Origin: Paenibacillus ihuae
GTDB taxonomy: Bacteria > Bacillota > Bacilli > Paenibacillales > Paenibacillaceae
Assembly: GCF_001368795.1 (NCBI RefSeq)
Contig: NZ_LN831198.1
Location: 4,161,678-4,201,788, forward strand
Reading direction: 5' to 3'
DNA length: 40,111 nt
A program made the position numbers and the translations under genes. The stretch's first letter is position 1. Each line of letters opens with the position of its first letter. The notes below the pieces were generated by a model, which was not told where the DNA came from, made no database searches, and saw only the letters and a list, made by a program, of their open reading frames with translations. This document shows positions 17,801 through 24,897 of this stretch, in pieces.

Positions 17801-19387
17801 GTAAGTCCAGTCGCCTTTCATCTTGGAGGTCAGCTTGCCGGAAGTATACTCTTTCCCGCCGTAAGCTTCCTTCCGTGCTTCCAGTGCTAGCACACCCTGC
17901 CCGCTCTCCGTTTCGAGTGCAACGTTGTCCGGATGGTAATATTCCAGTTCGTTGTTGTATACAGTTCCGGTATCCTGTACATTCCATTTGTTCCCGTCAA
18001 TGGAGCTGCCGTCGAATTCGTCGTTCCAGACCAGCTCCCATGGATCGTTATGGGTTGACGGAGTAGCCGTCGCCGTTGCAGCCGGTGTAGCGCTGGCAGC
18101 CGCAGTTGCAGTTGGTACTGCACTGGCCGTCGCTGCAGGCGTCGGTGACGGTGTCACTCCTCCTCCGTTTCCACCGCCGGCTGCGGTAACCGTAGCGCTG
18201 GTCTGCGGTGAGGATGCACTGCCGGATAAGCCCCTAAGTGTCTCTCCGGTTTTGAGGGCTGTGCCGTTGAGAAGCACACTGCCCGCCTTCGGATCAAGCA
18301 AGCCTATGTGCCCCCGGTTCACAATCTCTGATCCGGCAGCGCCGGCACCGACGATTAGGGCCTCCACCCTTGAGCCGGTCCCAATTTCAACTTTGGCCGG
18401 CTGGATCAATTCGATCCGGGCCGCTGAGCTTTCATCCTCCAGGACGAGCCGCACAGGCACTTTGGGCTTGTCTACAATCGTCTGCCCCAGAGAAGACTTG
18501 TGAAAGACCACCGAATGCCCGCCGCCTCCGGAGATACGGGTGGTACCCTTCACCTTGAGTCCGGATAACGACACTTCTCCCTCCCCTATTCCGGCAGTCA
18601 CATAGAGGTTTCCGTTGACCGATCCGCCTTCAATCCGTACGTCCGCCCGGTTGACAATAACGCTGCCGGACACCTCTCCAATCGAATAGCTTCCTTTGTC
18701 CGGACTAATCCATCCAATCATACGTCCGAGCAGCACCGCCAGCTCGGCGCGTGTCATTGGAGCCTGCGGATTCAGCTTTCCTGCCGAGTCGCCGCGAATA
18801 TAACCGGCGTCAAGCATAGCGCTCACTGCTTCCCTTGCATATTCGCTGACGGATGACCCGTCTGCCTGCAAGGCCAGTGCAGTTTGAGAGGCGGCCTCCA
18901 GCAGGAAAGCCCGGACCAGCATTGTTATCACTTCCTGCCGCGTTACAGCAGCTTCCGGCTGAAACCGGCCGTCCGCGTAACCCTTGATAATACCGGCTGC
19001 ATTGACCCCGCCTATATCCTTGCCATACCAGGAAGAAGCGCTTACATCACTAAAAACGGCACTCCCTGAATCTGTGTAGCGAAACACCCGGTTAAGAATA
19101 ACTGCCATCTCTGCGCGGGAGACTGCCCGGCTGGGCCCAAATTGCCCCTGACCGTCTCCTTGCAGAATCCCGGCAGCCGCCAGCCTGTCCGCCGCCTCCG
19201 CCGCCCAATGCTGTTTCATATCGGCAAACATTGCCGTTCCGGCTGCATTAATGTTGCTTGCGCTTACTGCTGAGCCGGGAAGCCCTTCCGGACCGGCTGC
19301 TTTTGCGAGTCCGATGTTCCCCGGAAGCTGCAGACCTGACAGCAGCATAACAGTAACCAGAAGCTTAGATATTCCCCTGCGGTACAT
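14840..19387 (-). CDS. S-layer-anchored multidomain GH16 endo-beta-1,3-glucanase (laminarinase)
   Basis: The 1515-residue secreted enzyme has a signal peptide at 1-30 (AKA cleavage), three SLH repeats at about 50-222 for cell-wall attachment, and a beta-helix-like Gly/Val-rich region at 232-385. A Pro/Thr/Ala linker at 405-447 leads to the GH16 domain at about 448-706, with GEMDIMEL (Glu567, Asp569, Glu572). The bulged DIME form is typical of laminarinases. Behind it come CBM4/9-like modules at about 734-887, 900-1050, 1192-1345 and 1357-1508, with a CBM6/35-like module (NKGDYAEYKV) at about 1062-1190. I chose ATG 19387, with GGGGGA before it; the longer open frame from 19477 would start inside the promoter. 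Confidence 0.93.
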   Translation of the reverse strand: MYRRGISKLLVTVMLLSGLQLPGNIGLAKAAGPEGLPGSAVSASNINAAGTAMFADMKQHWAAEAADRLAAAGILQGDGQGQFGPSRAVSRAEMAVILNRVFRYTDSGSAVFSDVSASSWYGKDIGGVNAAGIIKGYADGRFQPEAAVTRQEVITMLVRAFLLEAASQTALALQADGSSVSEYAREAVSAMLDAGYIRGDSAGKLNPQAPMTRAELAVLLGRMIGWISPDKGSYSIGEVSGSVIVNRADVRIEGGSVNGNLYVTAGIGEGEVSLSGLKVKGTTRISGGGGHSVVFHKSSLGQTIVDKPKVPVRLVLEDESSAARIELIQPAKVEIGTGSRVEALIVGAGAAGSEIVNRGHIGLLDPKAGSVLLNGTALKTGETLRGLSGSASSPQTSATVTAAGGGNGGGVTPSPTPAATASAVPTATAAASATPAATATATPSTHNDPWELVWNDEFDGSSIDGNKWNVQDTGTVYNNELEYYHPDNVALETESGQGVLALEARKEAYGGKEYTSGKLTSKMKGDWTYGKFTVRAKLPIQQGMWPAIWMMPTDEEKQYGPWPGSGEMDIMELTGPVAGDTEKADLYPRTVHGSLHYDIPHTSQSKTYVLPEGKTFADDYHDFTLEWLPGLIRYYVDGKMYFETSDWGTKAEGQPDYYTYPAPFDRPFYMILNLAVGGDWPGNPAADFQSDKMYVDYVRVYKYKKLDEWPDVTGKRPTKPETSDPQRPVLADGNQIYNGDFKGATAADGLPQYWELIKNAGGAGTASVIEDKDKGKAVKVAIQQAGTQNYSVQLTQMPLILEKGKAYKVTFDAKADAVRPVMSKLTEFGGGWTAYSKERNFQLTPDWQSFEYTFNMAQATDNNVRFEFNLGLNDITAYFANVRVVETQPLPVVRTPLADGNLIYNGGFELGEDRLGYWRFAVKPESGAAADAKVTNILELPLMKRIFSAQVDTTGKSAEDVMLTQTGLPVSAGGVYQLYFDARSEQSQPMGIKLEAGGGDTLYPDGSTLTLTPEWKSYTAEISMSSTAGTEGTLSFLLGQAAGHTEIDNVRLVRMAEPPALNGYLHLRGDQYSGASGITLMPSGEGGKDITDMNKGDYAEYKVVLPQAASIVPVARVSSVQAESELELSVLDAGKRSVATAAVYSAAIGDTGGLQSYRTVIGVPLELPAGSYYFRLEGSGYNLAWLDLSRELVVNGSFREATTEGWTLFKKDWVDNDPVKNTVMTAEHGALQVDLGGSGDEEWNVQVKQGGIPMEQGKKYLLRFDAEASIARQIRILLQHDGSIDKDWTAYMNEKVDLSEAGGHFEYLFTAPASDPAALLQFSLGKVSEPLEAHRIKLSNISLLQVSPVMAGEAYGENLIPNGDFSAPLQGWSSYSSDSGELSIDNVNGALRMQVGSTGSNSWDRQVYYEGVAYNEGNHYTLTFKAKAEAARKMNISIGWLDAANNYTWHGYASKVVDLGTDYNTYTLEFDVTGDSTSIGRISFELGNITDGGTGHLAVDVDDVVLMNNGAIPAP

Positions 19388-19447
19388 CTTCACATTCCCC
19401 CTTATGTAAATACGTGTAGACTTCCGGCGTTGCCGCCGGTCGATTTC

Positions 19448-19502
19448 AGTATAGAGTCCGCCCGCTGCAGGTAACATACCAATTCCTTAGTGCGTATAAC
19501 AA
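19448..19502 (-). promoter_or_regulatory. Glucan-regulon promoter of the laminarinase gene
   Basis: On the minus strand: TTGTTAT (19502-19496), 13 nt, TTGGTAT (19482-19476), 22 nt, then TATACT (19453-19448). Transcription would begin near 19441, giving a leader of about 54 nt. This also rules out the longer open frame that begins at 19477. Confidence 0.82.
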
Positions 19503-19528
19503 AGATGCAACTTTCGCATAAAACAAGA

Positions 19529-19570
19529 AGAAACGGCATAGCCGTCCTTTATGGGACGGTATCCGTTTCT
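19529..19570 (-). terminator. Second hairpin of a tandem terminator
   Basis: AGAAACGG (19529-19536) pairs with CCGTTTCT (19563-19570), and CCGTCC pairs with GGACGG inside, with a TTTA-type loop. The minus-strand tail is T-rich (TTCTTCTTGTTTT). It would back up the stronger terminator upstream and insulate the laminarinase promoter. Confidence 0.6.
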
Positions 19571-19623
19571 GCGAGAAATAGAAGGATAATTTATAATGTA
19601 AAGCATATAAATTCTTATATTTT

Positions 19624-19673
19624 GAAAAAAGCCTAACTCTCAGACAGCTGCAGCAGCTGCCTGGGAATTAGGC
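19624..19673 (-). terminator. Rho-independent terminator of the zinc-ribbon/PRC-barrel operon
   Basis: Minus strand: GCCTAA...TTAGGC outer stem with CAGGCAGCTG/CAGCTGTCTG inside, followed by TTTTTT. It lies about 45 nt after the stop of the small zinc-ribbon gene. Confidence 0.85.
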
Positions 19674-19718
19674 GCGGTGAATCTATGTAACTCTTGTTGA
19701 GCTTCATTAGGTTTCAAA

Positions 19719-19937
19719 TCAGGAGGATGCATGGATTTGGGGGAAATCCTGAGCAATATCCTCACCCGAAAACAGGTCGTCAAGCGAACTGAGCGTGCCG
19801 TCTTCTTCCACCTGATAAACCGACATTTTCTCACCGTTGACCGTAAGTTCGATGAAACAGCCCCAGCAGTAGAACTGGTGTGAACCGATCTTGCCGATAT
19901 CCTTGGAGTTGCAGTTTGGACACTTCATATCATACAT
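19719..19937 (-). CDS. Small zinc-ribbon protein of unknown function
   Basis: The 72-residue cytoplasmic protein has two CxxC pairs (Cys6/Cys9 and Cys24/Cys27) that should bind one zinc, followed by a short strand-rich region and an acidic C terminus. I do not recognise a characterised family. It begins 5 nt after the PRC-barrel gene, with GGTGG before ATG 19937, and shares its terminator, so the two form one operon. Met4 is a possible alternative start. Binding of nucleic acid or a protein partner is possible but not shown. Confidence 0.75.
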   Translation of the reverse strand: MYDMKCPNCNSKDIGKIGSHQFYCWGCFIELTVNGEKMSVYQVEEDGTLSSLDDLFSGEDIAQDFPQIHASS

Positions 19938-19942
19938 TCCAC

Positions 19943-20464
19943 CTATCCGTTAACAATATTAATGGCTTTTTGTAGCCGTTCTTCGCTCATCGCGGGAACC
20001 AATACGGCATTCTCCCCAATGGACATCCCTTCAGAACAAGGCAGCCATTTGCGGCCTTCGATCAAATCAGTTACAAGCCCGTCACTGATTTCCAGCGCTA
20101 CTATTGTGTTTCCCAACTTCTGGTCAAAATAAACATCGGATATTCGTCCTAGATTCGTTCCGGATGCAGTCAGTACCTGCAAATCCTTCAGTTTGTTCTT
20201 TCCCAAAAGAAAAGTATATGGTATATGGTCAGTGTCGGCCTTAACAATCGACTCTTTACTGCGAATCATAATAGCATCTTCGCCATAAGCGACAATGTCT
20301 TCCCATGCCACAACTTTCACATGACTGGAGAAAAAAGACTTGCTTTCCAGTTCAATACCCGTAATATTCCAGTTTGAATCGAGTAAACAATCGACAAGTT
20401 TGCCGACTTCGTTACCTTCTTCAACTTCATATATAGTGAGGCCAATCAAATCTTGAAGTTTCAT
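19943..20464 (-). CDS. PRC-barrel domain protein (YrrD-like)
   Basis: The 173-residue protein is built from two PRC-barrel-like halves (about 1-75 and 80-150): LIGLTIYEVEEGNEVGKLVDCLLD, then KDLQVLTASGTNLGRISDVYFD. PRC barrels are small RNA/protein-binding modules found in RimM and photosynthetic reaction centre H subunits. B. subtilis yrrD lies in the same region as the cysteine desulfurase and mnmA, matching the neighbourhood here. Start ATG 20464 with AGGGGA upstream. The exact role is not known. Confidence 0.85.
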   Translation of the reverse strand: MKLQDLIGLTIYEVEEGNEVGKLVDCLLDSNWNITGIELESKSFFSSHVKVVAWEDIVAYGEDAIMIRSKESIVKADTDHIPYTFLLGKNKLKDLQVLTASGTNLGRISDVYFDQKLGNTIVALEISDGLVTDLIEGRKWLPCSEGMSIGENAVLVPAMSEERLQKAINIVNG

Positions 20465-20555
20465 GACTGCTAAGTCCCCTCACTTTGAGTATACTTACGA
20501 GTTCCCAGAGAAGTGAAACACTGAAACAGACACAAGACTGTAGCAATCCCTGGTC

Positions 20556-21323
20556 TTATTTACGCAGCCGGTTCAGAATGGTTTCAACTTTTTGGGCAAC
20601 GTACTCCATTTCTTCATTAGTATTACCCAAACCTGTGCTAAAACGAATCGCTGAATGTAAAAGTTCTGCCGGAAGTTTCATGGCCTGCAGAACATGCGAA
20701 ATTTCAAGTGACCCCGAGGTGCAGGCAGAACCGCTGGCAGCAGCAATCCCCTCCATATCCAGGTTCATCAGGAGCACATCCGTGCTTGCTCCCGGGAAGC
20801 TGACATTCAGAATTCCCGGCAAAAAATGCTGTGAATTACCGTTAATCACGTAAGCGTCCCGCCCGATCCGGCGGTCGAGCTCCTGCAGCAGTGTGGTTCG
20901 CAGCAGCAGAGCATGGTCCTGCCTCTGTGTCAGGCCCAGTACCGCAAGTTCTGCCGCTTTGGCAAACCCGGCCGCACCCGCCAGACTCTCCGTGCCGGCC
21001 CGTCTGCCGCGCTCCTGCAAACCCCCGTGCTGTCTGGGATGCAGCGGCGCACCTCGGCGTACGTAGAGGCCACCTATGCCCTGCGGACCGCTAATTTTGT
21101 GGGCGGTAAAGCTCATGTAATCCACCGGCAGCTCACGCAGTGTGACCGGAAGCATTCCAAGGGCTTGTACAGCATCTACATGGAACAAAACACCTCGCTC
21201 AGCGGCCAATTGTCCAATCTCCACAATCGGCTGCACCGTTCCAACCTCATTATTGGCAAACATTACACTAATTAGAACAGTATCTTCCCGCAGAGCTGCT
21301 TTAACATCTGCAGCAGCAACTAA
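20556..21323 (-). CDS. Cysteine desulfurase (NifS/IscS type), C-terminal part (frameshifted)
   Basis: This is the continuation of the gene that starts at 21700. The protein reads on from 21323 (TTA GTT GCT GCT) through SVMFANNEVGTVQPI and SFTAHKISGPQGIGG, which holds the PLP-binding Lys, to the catalytic Cys loop (SGSACTSGSLE) and the C terminus. The first ATG in this frame (21263) has no ribosome site. These enzymes take sulfur from cysteine for tRNA thiolation and Fe-S assembly. In Bacillus this paralogue (yrvO) is adjacent to mnmA and feeds it. All key residues are intact on either side of the break, which makes one missing T the simplest explanation. Confidence 0.9.
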   Translation of the reverse strand, partial: LVAAADVKAALREDTVLISVMFANNEVGTVQPIVEIGQLAAERGVLFHVDAVQALGMLPVTLRELPVDYMSFTAHKISGPQGIGGLYVRRGAPLHPRQHGGLQERGRRAGTESLAGAAGFAKAAELAVLGLTQRQDHALLLRTTLLQELDRRIGRDAYVINGNSQHFLPGILNVSFPGASTDVLLMNLDMEGIAAASGSACTSGSLEISHVLQAMKLPAELLHSAIRFSTGLGNTNEEMEYVAQKVETILNRLRK

Positions 21324-21700
21324 CCCGTGGAGTCTACCGGCAGATAGGTGATGGAATAGCCCTTCCGTTCCAATTCCCCGCAGGTATGCAGGACCGCATG
21401 ATGCTCAACAGCTGTAGTAATGATATGCTTACCTTTCTCTGCGGTGGCGGCGGCAGCCCCGAACAAGGCCAGATTATCGCTTTCCGTGCCTCCGCTGGTA
21501 AAGATCCATTCATCAGGCGCACAGCCTAAAAAGCCCGCGATAGAATCGCGCGCACCGTTAATAATCTTTTTGGCGGAACGTCCGAACTGATGTACACTGG
21601 ACGCATTGCCGTATTCTTCGATCATTATATTGTACATAACCTTAGCCACCTCCGGATGAACCGGGGTTGAGGCGGCGTGGTCCAAATAGATGGGCTTCAT
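21320..21700 (-). CDS. Cysteine desulfurase (NifS/IscS type), N-terminal part (frameshifted)
   Basis: The 126-residue N-terminal segment begins MKPIYLDHAASTPVHPEV, with GNASSVHQFGR and FTSGGTESDNLA, and reaches the PLP-stacking histidine region (TAVEHHAV). It stops at TAG 21322-21320. Adding a single T to the run at 21323-21322 restores the expected GLVAAADVK and joins it to the downstream part, giving a normal enzyme of about 382 residues. Start ATG at 21700. The gene is normally important for tRNA thiolation, so a sequencing or assembly error must be considered. Confidence 0.9.
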   Translation of the reverse strand: MKPIYLDHAASTPVHPEVAKVMYNIMIEEYGNASSVHQFGRSAKKIINGARDSIAGFLGCAPDEWIFTSGGTESDNLALFGAAAATAEKGKHIITTAVEHHAVLHTCGELERKGYSITYLPVDSTG

Positions 21701-21792
21701 GATTTGTTTCTCCGCTTCTTGAAATTGAATTTCAGTATTTTCTTAGAGGACTACTCGATTATACTGCTGAACAGATTCTTTTACCACCCGGG

Positions 21793-21821
21793 AATAAACA
21801 CAATATTGTAATCTCTGTCAA
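21793..21821 (-). promoter_or_regulatory. Sigma-A promoter upstream of the cysteine desulfurase
   Basis: Minus strand: TTGACA (21821-21816), 17 nt, TTTATT (21798-21793), about 90 nt before the start codon. A second -10-like TATAAT lies at 21773-21768, closer to the gene. Apart from these I see nothing in 21701-21904. Confidence 0.5.
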
Positions 21822-21904
21822 GAGGCTGAACCTCCAAACTCCCAGCAGGTATTCAGCTAATTTTCAGCTTCACCTGATATACTGCCTCGGCGAGCACCCT
21901 GATT

Positions 21905-22378
21905 TTAAGATATCCTAAATTCTTCCAGACGGGCGGCAAGCTCATCCTCGGAGATGACCTCAATGCCGTTTTTCCGCAGCAGTGCGGCCGTTACGCCTTC
22001 TCCGGGAATTTTTCGGCCTGCGAATTCTCCGTTATAGATCATTGTACTTCCGCAGGATGGGCTGTTCTGCTTGAGCACTACGGTAGCAGCGCCGAATTCA
22101 CGGGCTGTCTCCAGGGTCACATGAGCTCCCTTCAGATACATCCCGGTAACATCATTTCCTGATTTGTCGATCACCCGGGCCTTCCCGTTCAGCACATCTT
22201 CGCCGGTTCCGCCAATGATTTCCGCCGGTTCCCTAGGGGTAGAGAAGCCGCCAAGCAGCTCGGGGCAGACTGCAATTGCCTTGCCGCTGTCCAGCAGACT
22301 CATAAGACTCTCTTCCAGACAATCTGTACCATTATATCTGACTTTCATCCCGGCCAGACAGGCGCTTACCAATATCAC
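21905..22378 (-). CDS. DUF523 family protein
   Basis: The 157-residue protein matches the DUF523 family: ILVSACLAGMKVRYNG at the N terminus, CPELLGG around 38-44, and QNSPSCGS around 103-110. The conserved cysteines (7, 38, 108) suggest a redox or metal/cluster site; the biochemical function is unknown. Start GTG at 22378, with a weak ribosome site. It is divergent from the SRAP gene across 165 nt, which must carry the promoters for both; I could not choose convincing boxes there. Confidence 0.88.
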   Translation of the reverse strand: MILVSACLAGMKVRYNGTDCLEESLMSLLDSGKAIAVCPELLGGFSTPREPAEIIGGTGEDVLNGKARVIDKSGNDVTGMYLKGAHVTLETAREFGAATVVLKQNSPSCGSTMIYNGEFAGRKIPGEGVTAALLRKNGIEVISEDELAARLEEFRIS

Positions 22379-22543
22379 AGGATCACTCTCTTTCTTTACT
22401 TCACTATTTAATGCAGCATGATTTATAATAGCTGTAACTGTTCAAGTTCTATTAATAATAAACACCCAAGAAGCATAGCACGGGGTTCTAAAAGCTGTAA
22501 ACTTTGCCGTCCAGTAGCAGATGAAAACGGAGGTGCAGCCAGG

Positions 22544-23212
22544 ATGTGCGGCAGATACACGATTACAGTAACAATGGAAGAATTGATGCTCCGGTATTTT
22601 ACAGATGACTCCAGTATTGTTCATTACGCGCCTAAATTCAATGCGGCTCCGATGCAGCATATTCCGGCGGTCATTCATAACGGCACCTCTAACAAGCTGG
22701 GATTACTACGCTGGGGGCTGGTACCTTCCTGGGCCAAGGATGAAAAGATCGGAAGCAAAATGATTAATGCCCGTGCAGAATCACTGCTGGAGAAAGTCTC
22801 CTTTAAAGGGCTGATCCGCTCACGCCGCTGCCTTATACCCGCCGACGGGTTTTATGAGTGGAAGCAGCAGGCCGGCGGTAAACTACCGATGCGGATTGTA
22901 CTGCAGGACCGGAGTATTTTTTCGATGGCCGGCTTATATGATATTTGGACAGATGCCAGCGGCAACAAGCTCAGCACCTGTACGATTATTACCACAGAGG
23001 CGAACAGCCTGATGGCGGACATTCATGACCGGATGCCGGTTATTCTCAGCCCGGAAGCCGAAGCAGAGTGGCTGGACCGCAGCAATCAGGACATCCCTTC
23101 CCTTATGCGTCTGCTCCGGCCATACGATGCGGCACAGATGCGCGCCTATAAGGTATCCTCAGAGGTTGGTAATGTGCGCAATGACTATAAAGATCTTATT
23201 AAAGAAGCCTGA
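22544..23212 (+). CDS. SRAP domain protein (YedK/HMCES family)
   Basis: The 222-residue SOS-response-associated peptidase family protein becomes, after Met removal, a protein starting with Cys2 of MCGRYT, which forms a thiazolidine crosslink with abasic sites in single-stranded DNA. The conserved Asn-containing NARAES, ADGFYEW and HDRMPVIL (active-site His) blocks are present. It shields abasic sites from breakage. The start is ATG 22544, with GGAGG 10 nt upstream. The open frame extends upstream to 22418, but those residues would push Cys2 away from the N terminus and cannot be right. Confidence 0.95.
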   Translation: MCGRYTITVTMEELMLRYFTDDSSIVHYAPKFNAAPMQHIPAVIHNGTSNKLGLLRWGLVPSWAKDEKIGSKMINARAESLLEKVSFKGLIRSRRCLIPADGFYEWKQQAGGKLPMRIVLQDRSIFSMAGLYDIWTDASGNKLSTCTIITTEANSLMADIHDRMPVILSPEAEAEWLDRSNQDIPSLMRLLRPYDAAQMRAYKVSSEVGNVRNDYKDLIKEA

Positions 23213-23334
23213 TGCACAAGCGGCAAACATTACAAATTTGTCAATTATCCATTTTTACGTGTAAGGAAATGTCAGTTGGTTTAAATAAGTACATGGTTAA
23301 AAAAAGCATCTATATTTTAAGAGGAGATAGTATT

Positions 23335-23520
23335 TTGCAAACACTAAAATTCCAACAAGCGATCGCTGAAGGATCTCTGCTCGAGATTCATCTGATCAGC
23401 GGTGAAACCTATAGAGGGATATGTAAAAAGGGTAAGTTAGCGGATTCCTTCGAGCTAAAAACAGACAAGGGTCTATTATCCTTGCCCTATTGGACGATAA
23501 AACGGTTCAAAAAAATATAG
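23335..23520 (+). CDS. Small Sm/Hfq-like protein
   Basis: The 61-residue protein starts at TTG 23335, preceded by AGAGGAGA. The order is short helix (FQQAIAEGS), strand LEIHLISGETYRGICKKG, strand FELKTDKGLLSLPY, strand WTIKRFKKI. It resembles a bacterial Sm fold (an Sm1-like hxhxLxxGxxxxGxh followed by an Sm2-like strand), as in Hfq. I do not know a characterised homologue. The upstream open frame from 23212 has no ribosome site and is not included. It converges with the fluoride-exporter gene with 13 nt between them. Confidence 0.7.
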   Translation: MQTLKFQQAIAEGSLLEIHLISGETYRGICKKGKLADSFELKTDKGLLSLPYWTIKRFKKI

Positions 23521-23533
23521 ATGCGGTAAGCAT

Positions 23534-24859
23534 TCATGAGGGGTCTTTGCCTTTTTTTCTAAGCAGCTTGGCTTTGGCCAGAGTTGTCCCTTGCGGGAAG
23601 GAAGTGAACTGGCTTTTGGATATGCCGATTTGTTGAGAGGTATAGATGCCGGTATGCCCCGAGAACAAATAACTCACCAGACAAGCGATAAAGAGGTACA
23701 CGGCCCCTTCGGCTCCAAACAATTCAATGCCCATCAAAAAGCAGGCGATAGGCGTGTTAGTGGCACCGCAGAATACAGCGACAAAACCGAGTGCAGCCAG
23801 AAAAGGGGCATACAGGTGTAAAAACCCGGATAATGCATGTCCCAATGTAGCTCCAATGACAAACAACGGAGTGACTTCCCCGCCTTGAAAGCCCGCTCCC
23901 AGGGTCAGCGATGTGAATACAAGCTTTCCTAAGAAGGCAAACGGAGCAACGTCCCCGGTAAATGAATCCTGAATCAAGGGGATCCCCAGCCCCAGGTAAT
24001 CTCTAGTTCCCAAAACGTACACCAGCACAATAATCACTACGCCACCGACAGCACTTTTTATCATTGGATTAGCGAACCAGCGGGTATAGCCCTTTTTCAG
24101 CGCATGAGTCAGCTCACTGAACAGGATGCTCGTAAGTCCAAACAAAATGGAAGCAATCACAACCTTAAGCAGCACTACAAATGTCAGAGAAGGAATATCT
24201 CCTATGGGATAGTGCAGATGTGTGATACCCCAGAATGAAGTAGCTGTCAGGTTACCGACAAAGCTGGCGATAAAAGCGGGGATCAGCGCTTCATGGCTGA
24301 TTAATCCAATCGCAAGCACTTCCAGTCCAAACACCGTTCCCGCTAAAGGTGTTCCAAAGATCGAGCCGAAGCCGCCGCTAATCCCGCAAATCAGCAGAAT
24401 CCTCCGGTCAACGGGGCCGACCTTTAACATCTTTCCAAACCAATCGGCTAAGCTGCCGCCCATCTGCACCGCGGTCCCCTCCCGTCCTGCAGAGCCGCCA
24501 AACAAATGGGTAATAAGCGTTCCAAATAATACAAGCGGAGCCATCCGCAGCATTACGGGCTCATTGCCAGCCTGAATTTGCTCCAGAATTAAGTTATTTC
24601 CTTTAGCACTGCTGCCCCCGTATTTGAAATATAACAAGCTGACCAGCGCCCCTCCCAGAGGTAGCAAAAAGAGCAGCCACGGATGGGCCAATCTTATATC
24701 TGTCACAAAGTCCAGGCTTTTCAGAAAAAAGGCTGACGCTGTTCCTGTTAATATCCCTACTCCGCCTCCGAGTATAATCCACTTCAGTAAAGTTCCCCAC
24801 GATGCAGCAAACCACCATTTCTCAGCAGCCGCAGACCATCTTTGTTTCAACCGGGTCAT
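23534..24859 (-). CDS. CLC-type fluoride/proton antiporter
   Basis: The 441-residue CLC-family membrane protein has about 10 or more helices. The family motifs GREGT (in GGSAGREGTAVQMGG), GSIFGTPLAG and GFQGGEVTPLF are present. A fluoride riboswitch in its leader assigns it to the CLC-F branch, which expels fluoride in exchange for protons. ATG 24859 (MTRLKQ) follows GGAG at 8 nt. The upstream ATG at 24892 sits directly after the riboswitch terminator without a ribosome site and is rejected. Confidence 0.92.
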   Translation of the reverse strand: MTRLKQRWSAAAEKWWFAASWGTLLKWIILGGGVGILTGTASAFFLKSLDFVTDIRLAHPWLLFLLPLGGALVSLLYFKYGGSSAKGNNLILEQIQAGNEPVMLRMAPLVLFGTLITHLFGGSAGREGTAVQMGGSLADWFGKMLKVGPVDRRILLICGISGGFGSIFGTPLAGTVFGLEVLAIGLISHEALIPAFIASFVGNLTATSFWGITHLHYPIGDIPSLTFVVLLKVVIASILFGLTSILFSELTHALKKGYTRWFANPMIKSAVGGVVIIVLVYVLGTRDYLGLGIPLIQDSFTGDVAPFAFLGKLVFTSLTLGAGFQGGEVTPLFVIGATLGHALSGFLHLYAPFLAALGFVAVFCGATNTPIACFLMGIELFGAEGAVYLFIACLVSYLFSGHTGIYTSQQIGISKSQFTSFPQGTTLAKAKLLRKKGKDPS

Positions 24860-24897
24860 ACCATTCGTCTCCTTCGTGTGAAAATCGTACATAAAAA

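Noticed and set aside
19388..19477. 30-residue N-terminal extension of the laminarinase
   Set aside because: Most of it precedes the predicted transcription start near 19441, and a normal signal peptide with ribosome site begins at 19387.
19640..19834. 64-residue minus-strand frame overlapping the zinc-ribbon gene
   Set aside because: It runs through the terminator hairpin and lies out of frame in a real gene.
22418..22543. N-terminal extension of the SRAP protein
   Set aside because: The catalytic Cys must be residue 2, so translation has to start at 22544.
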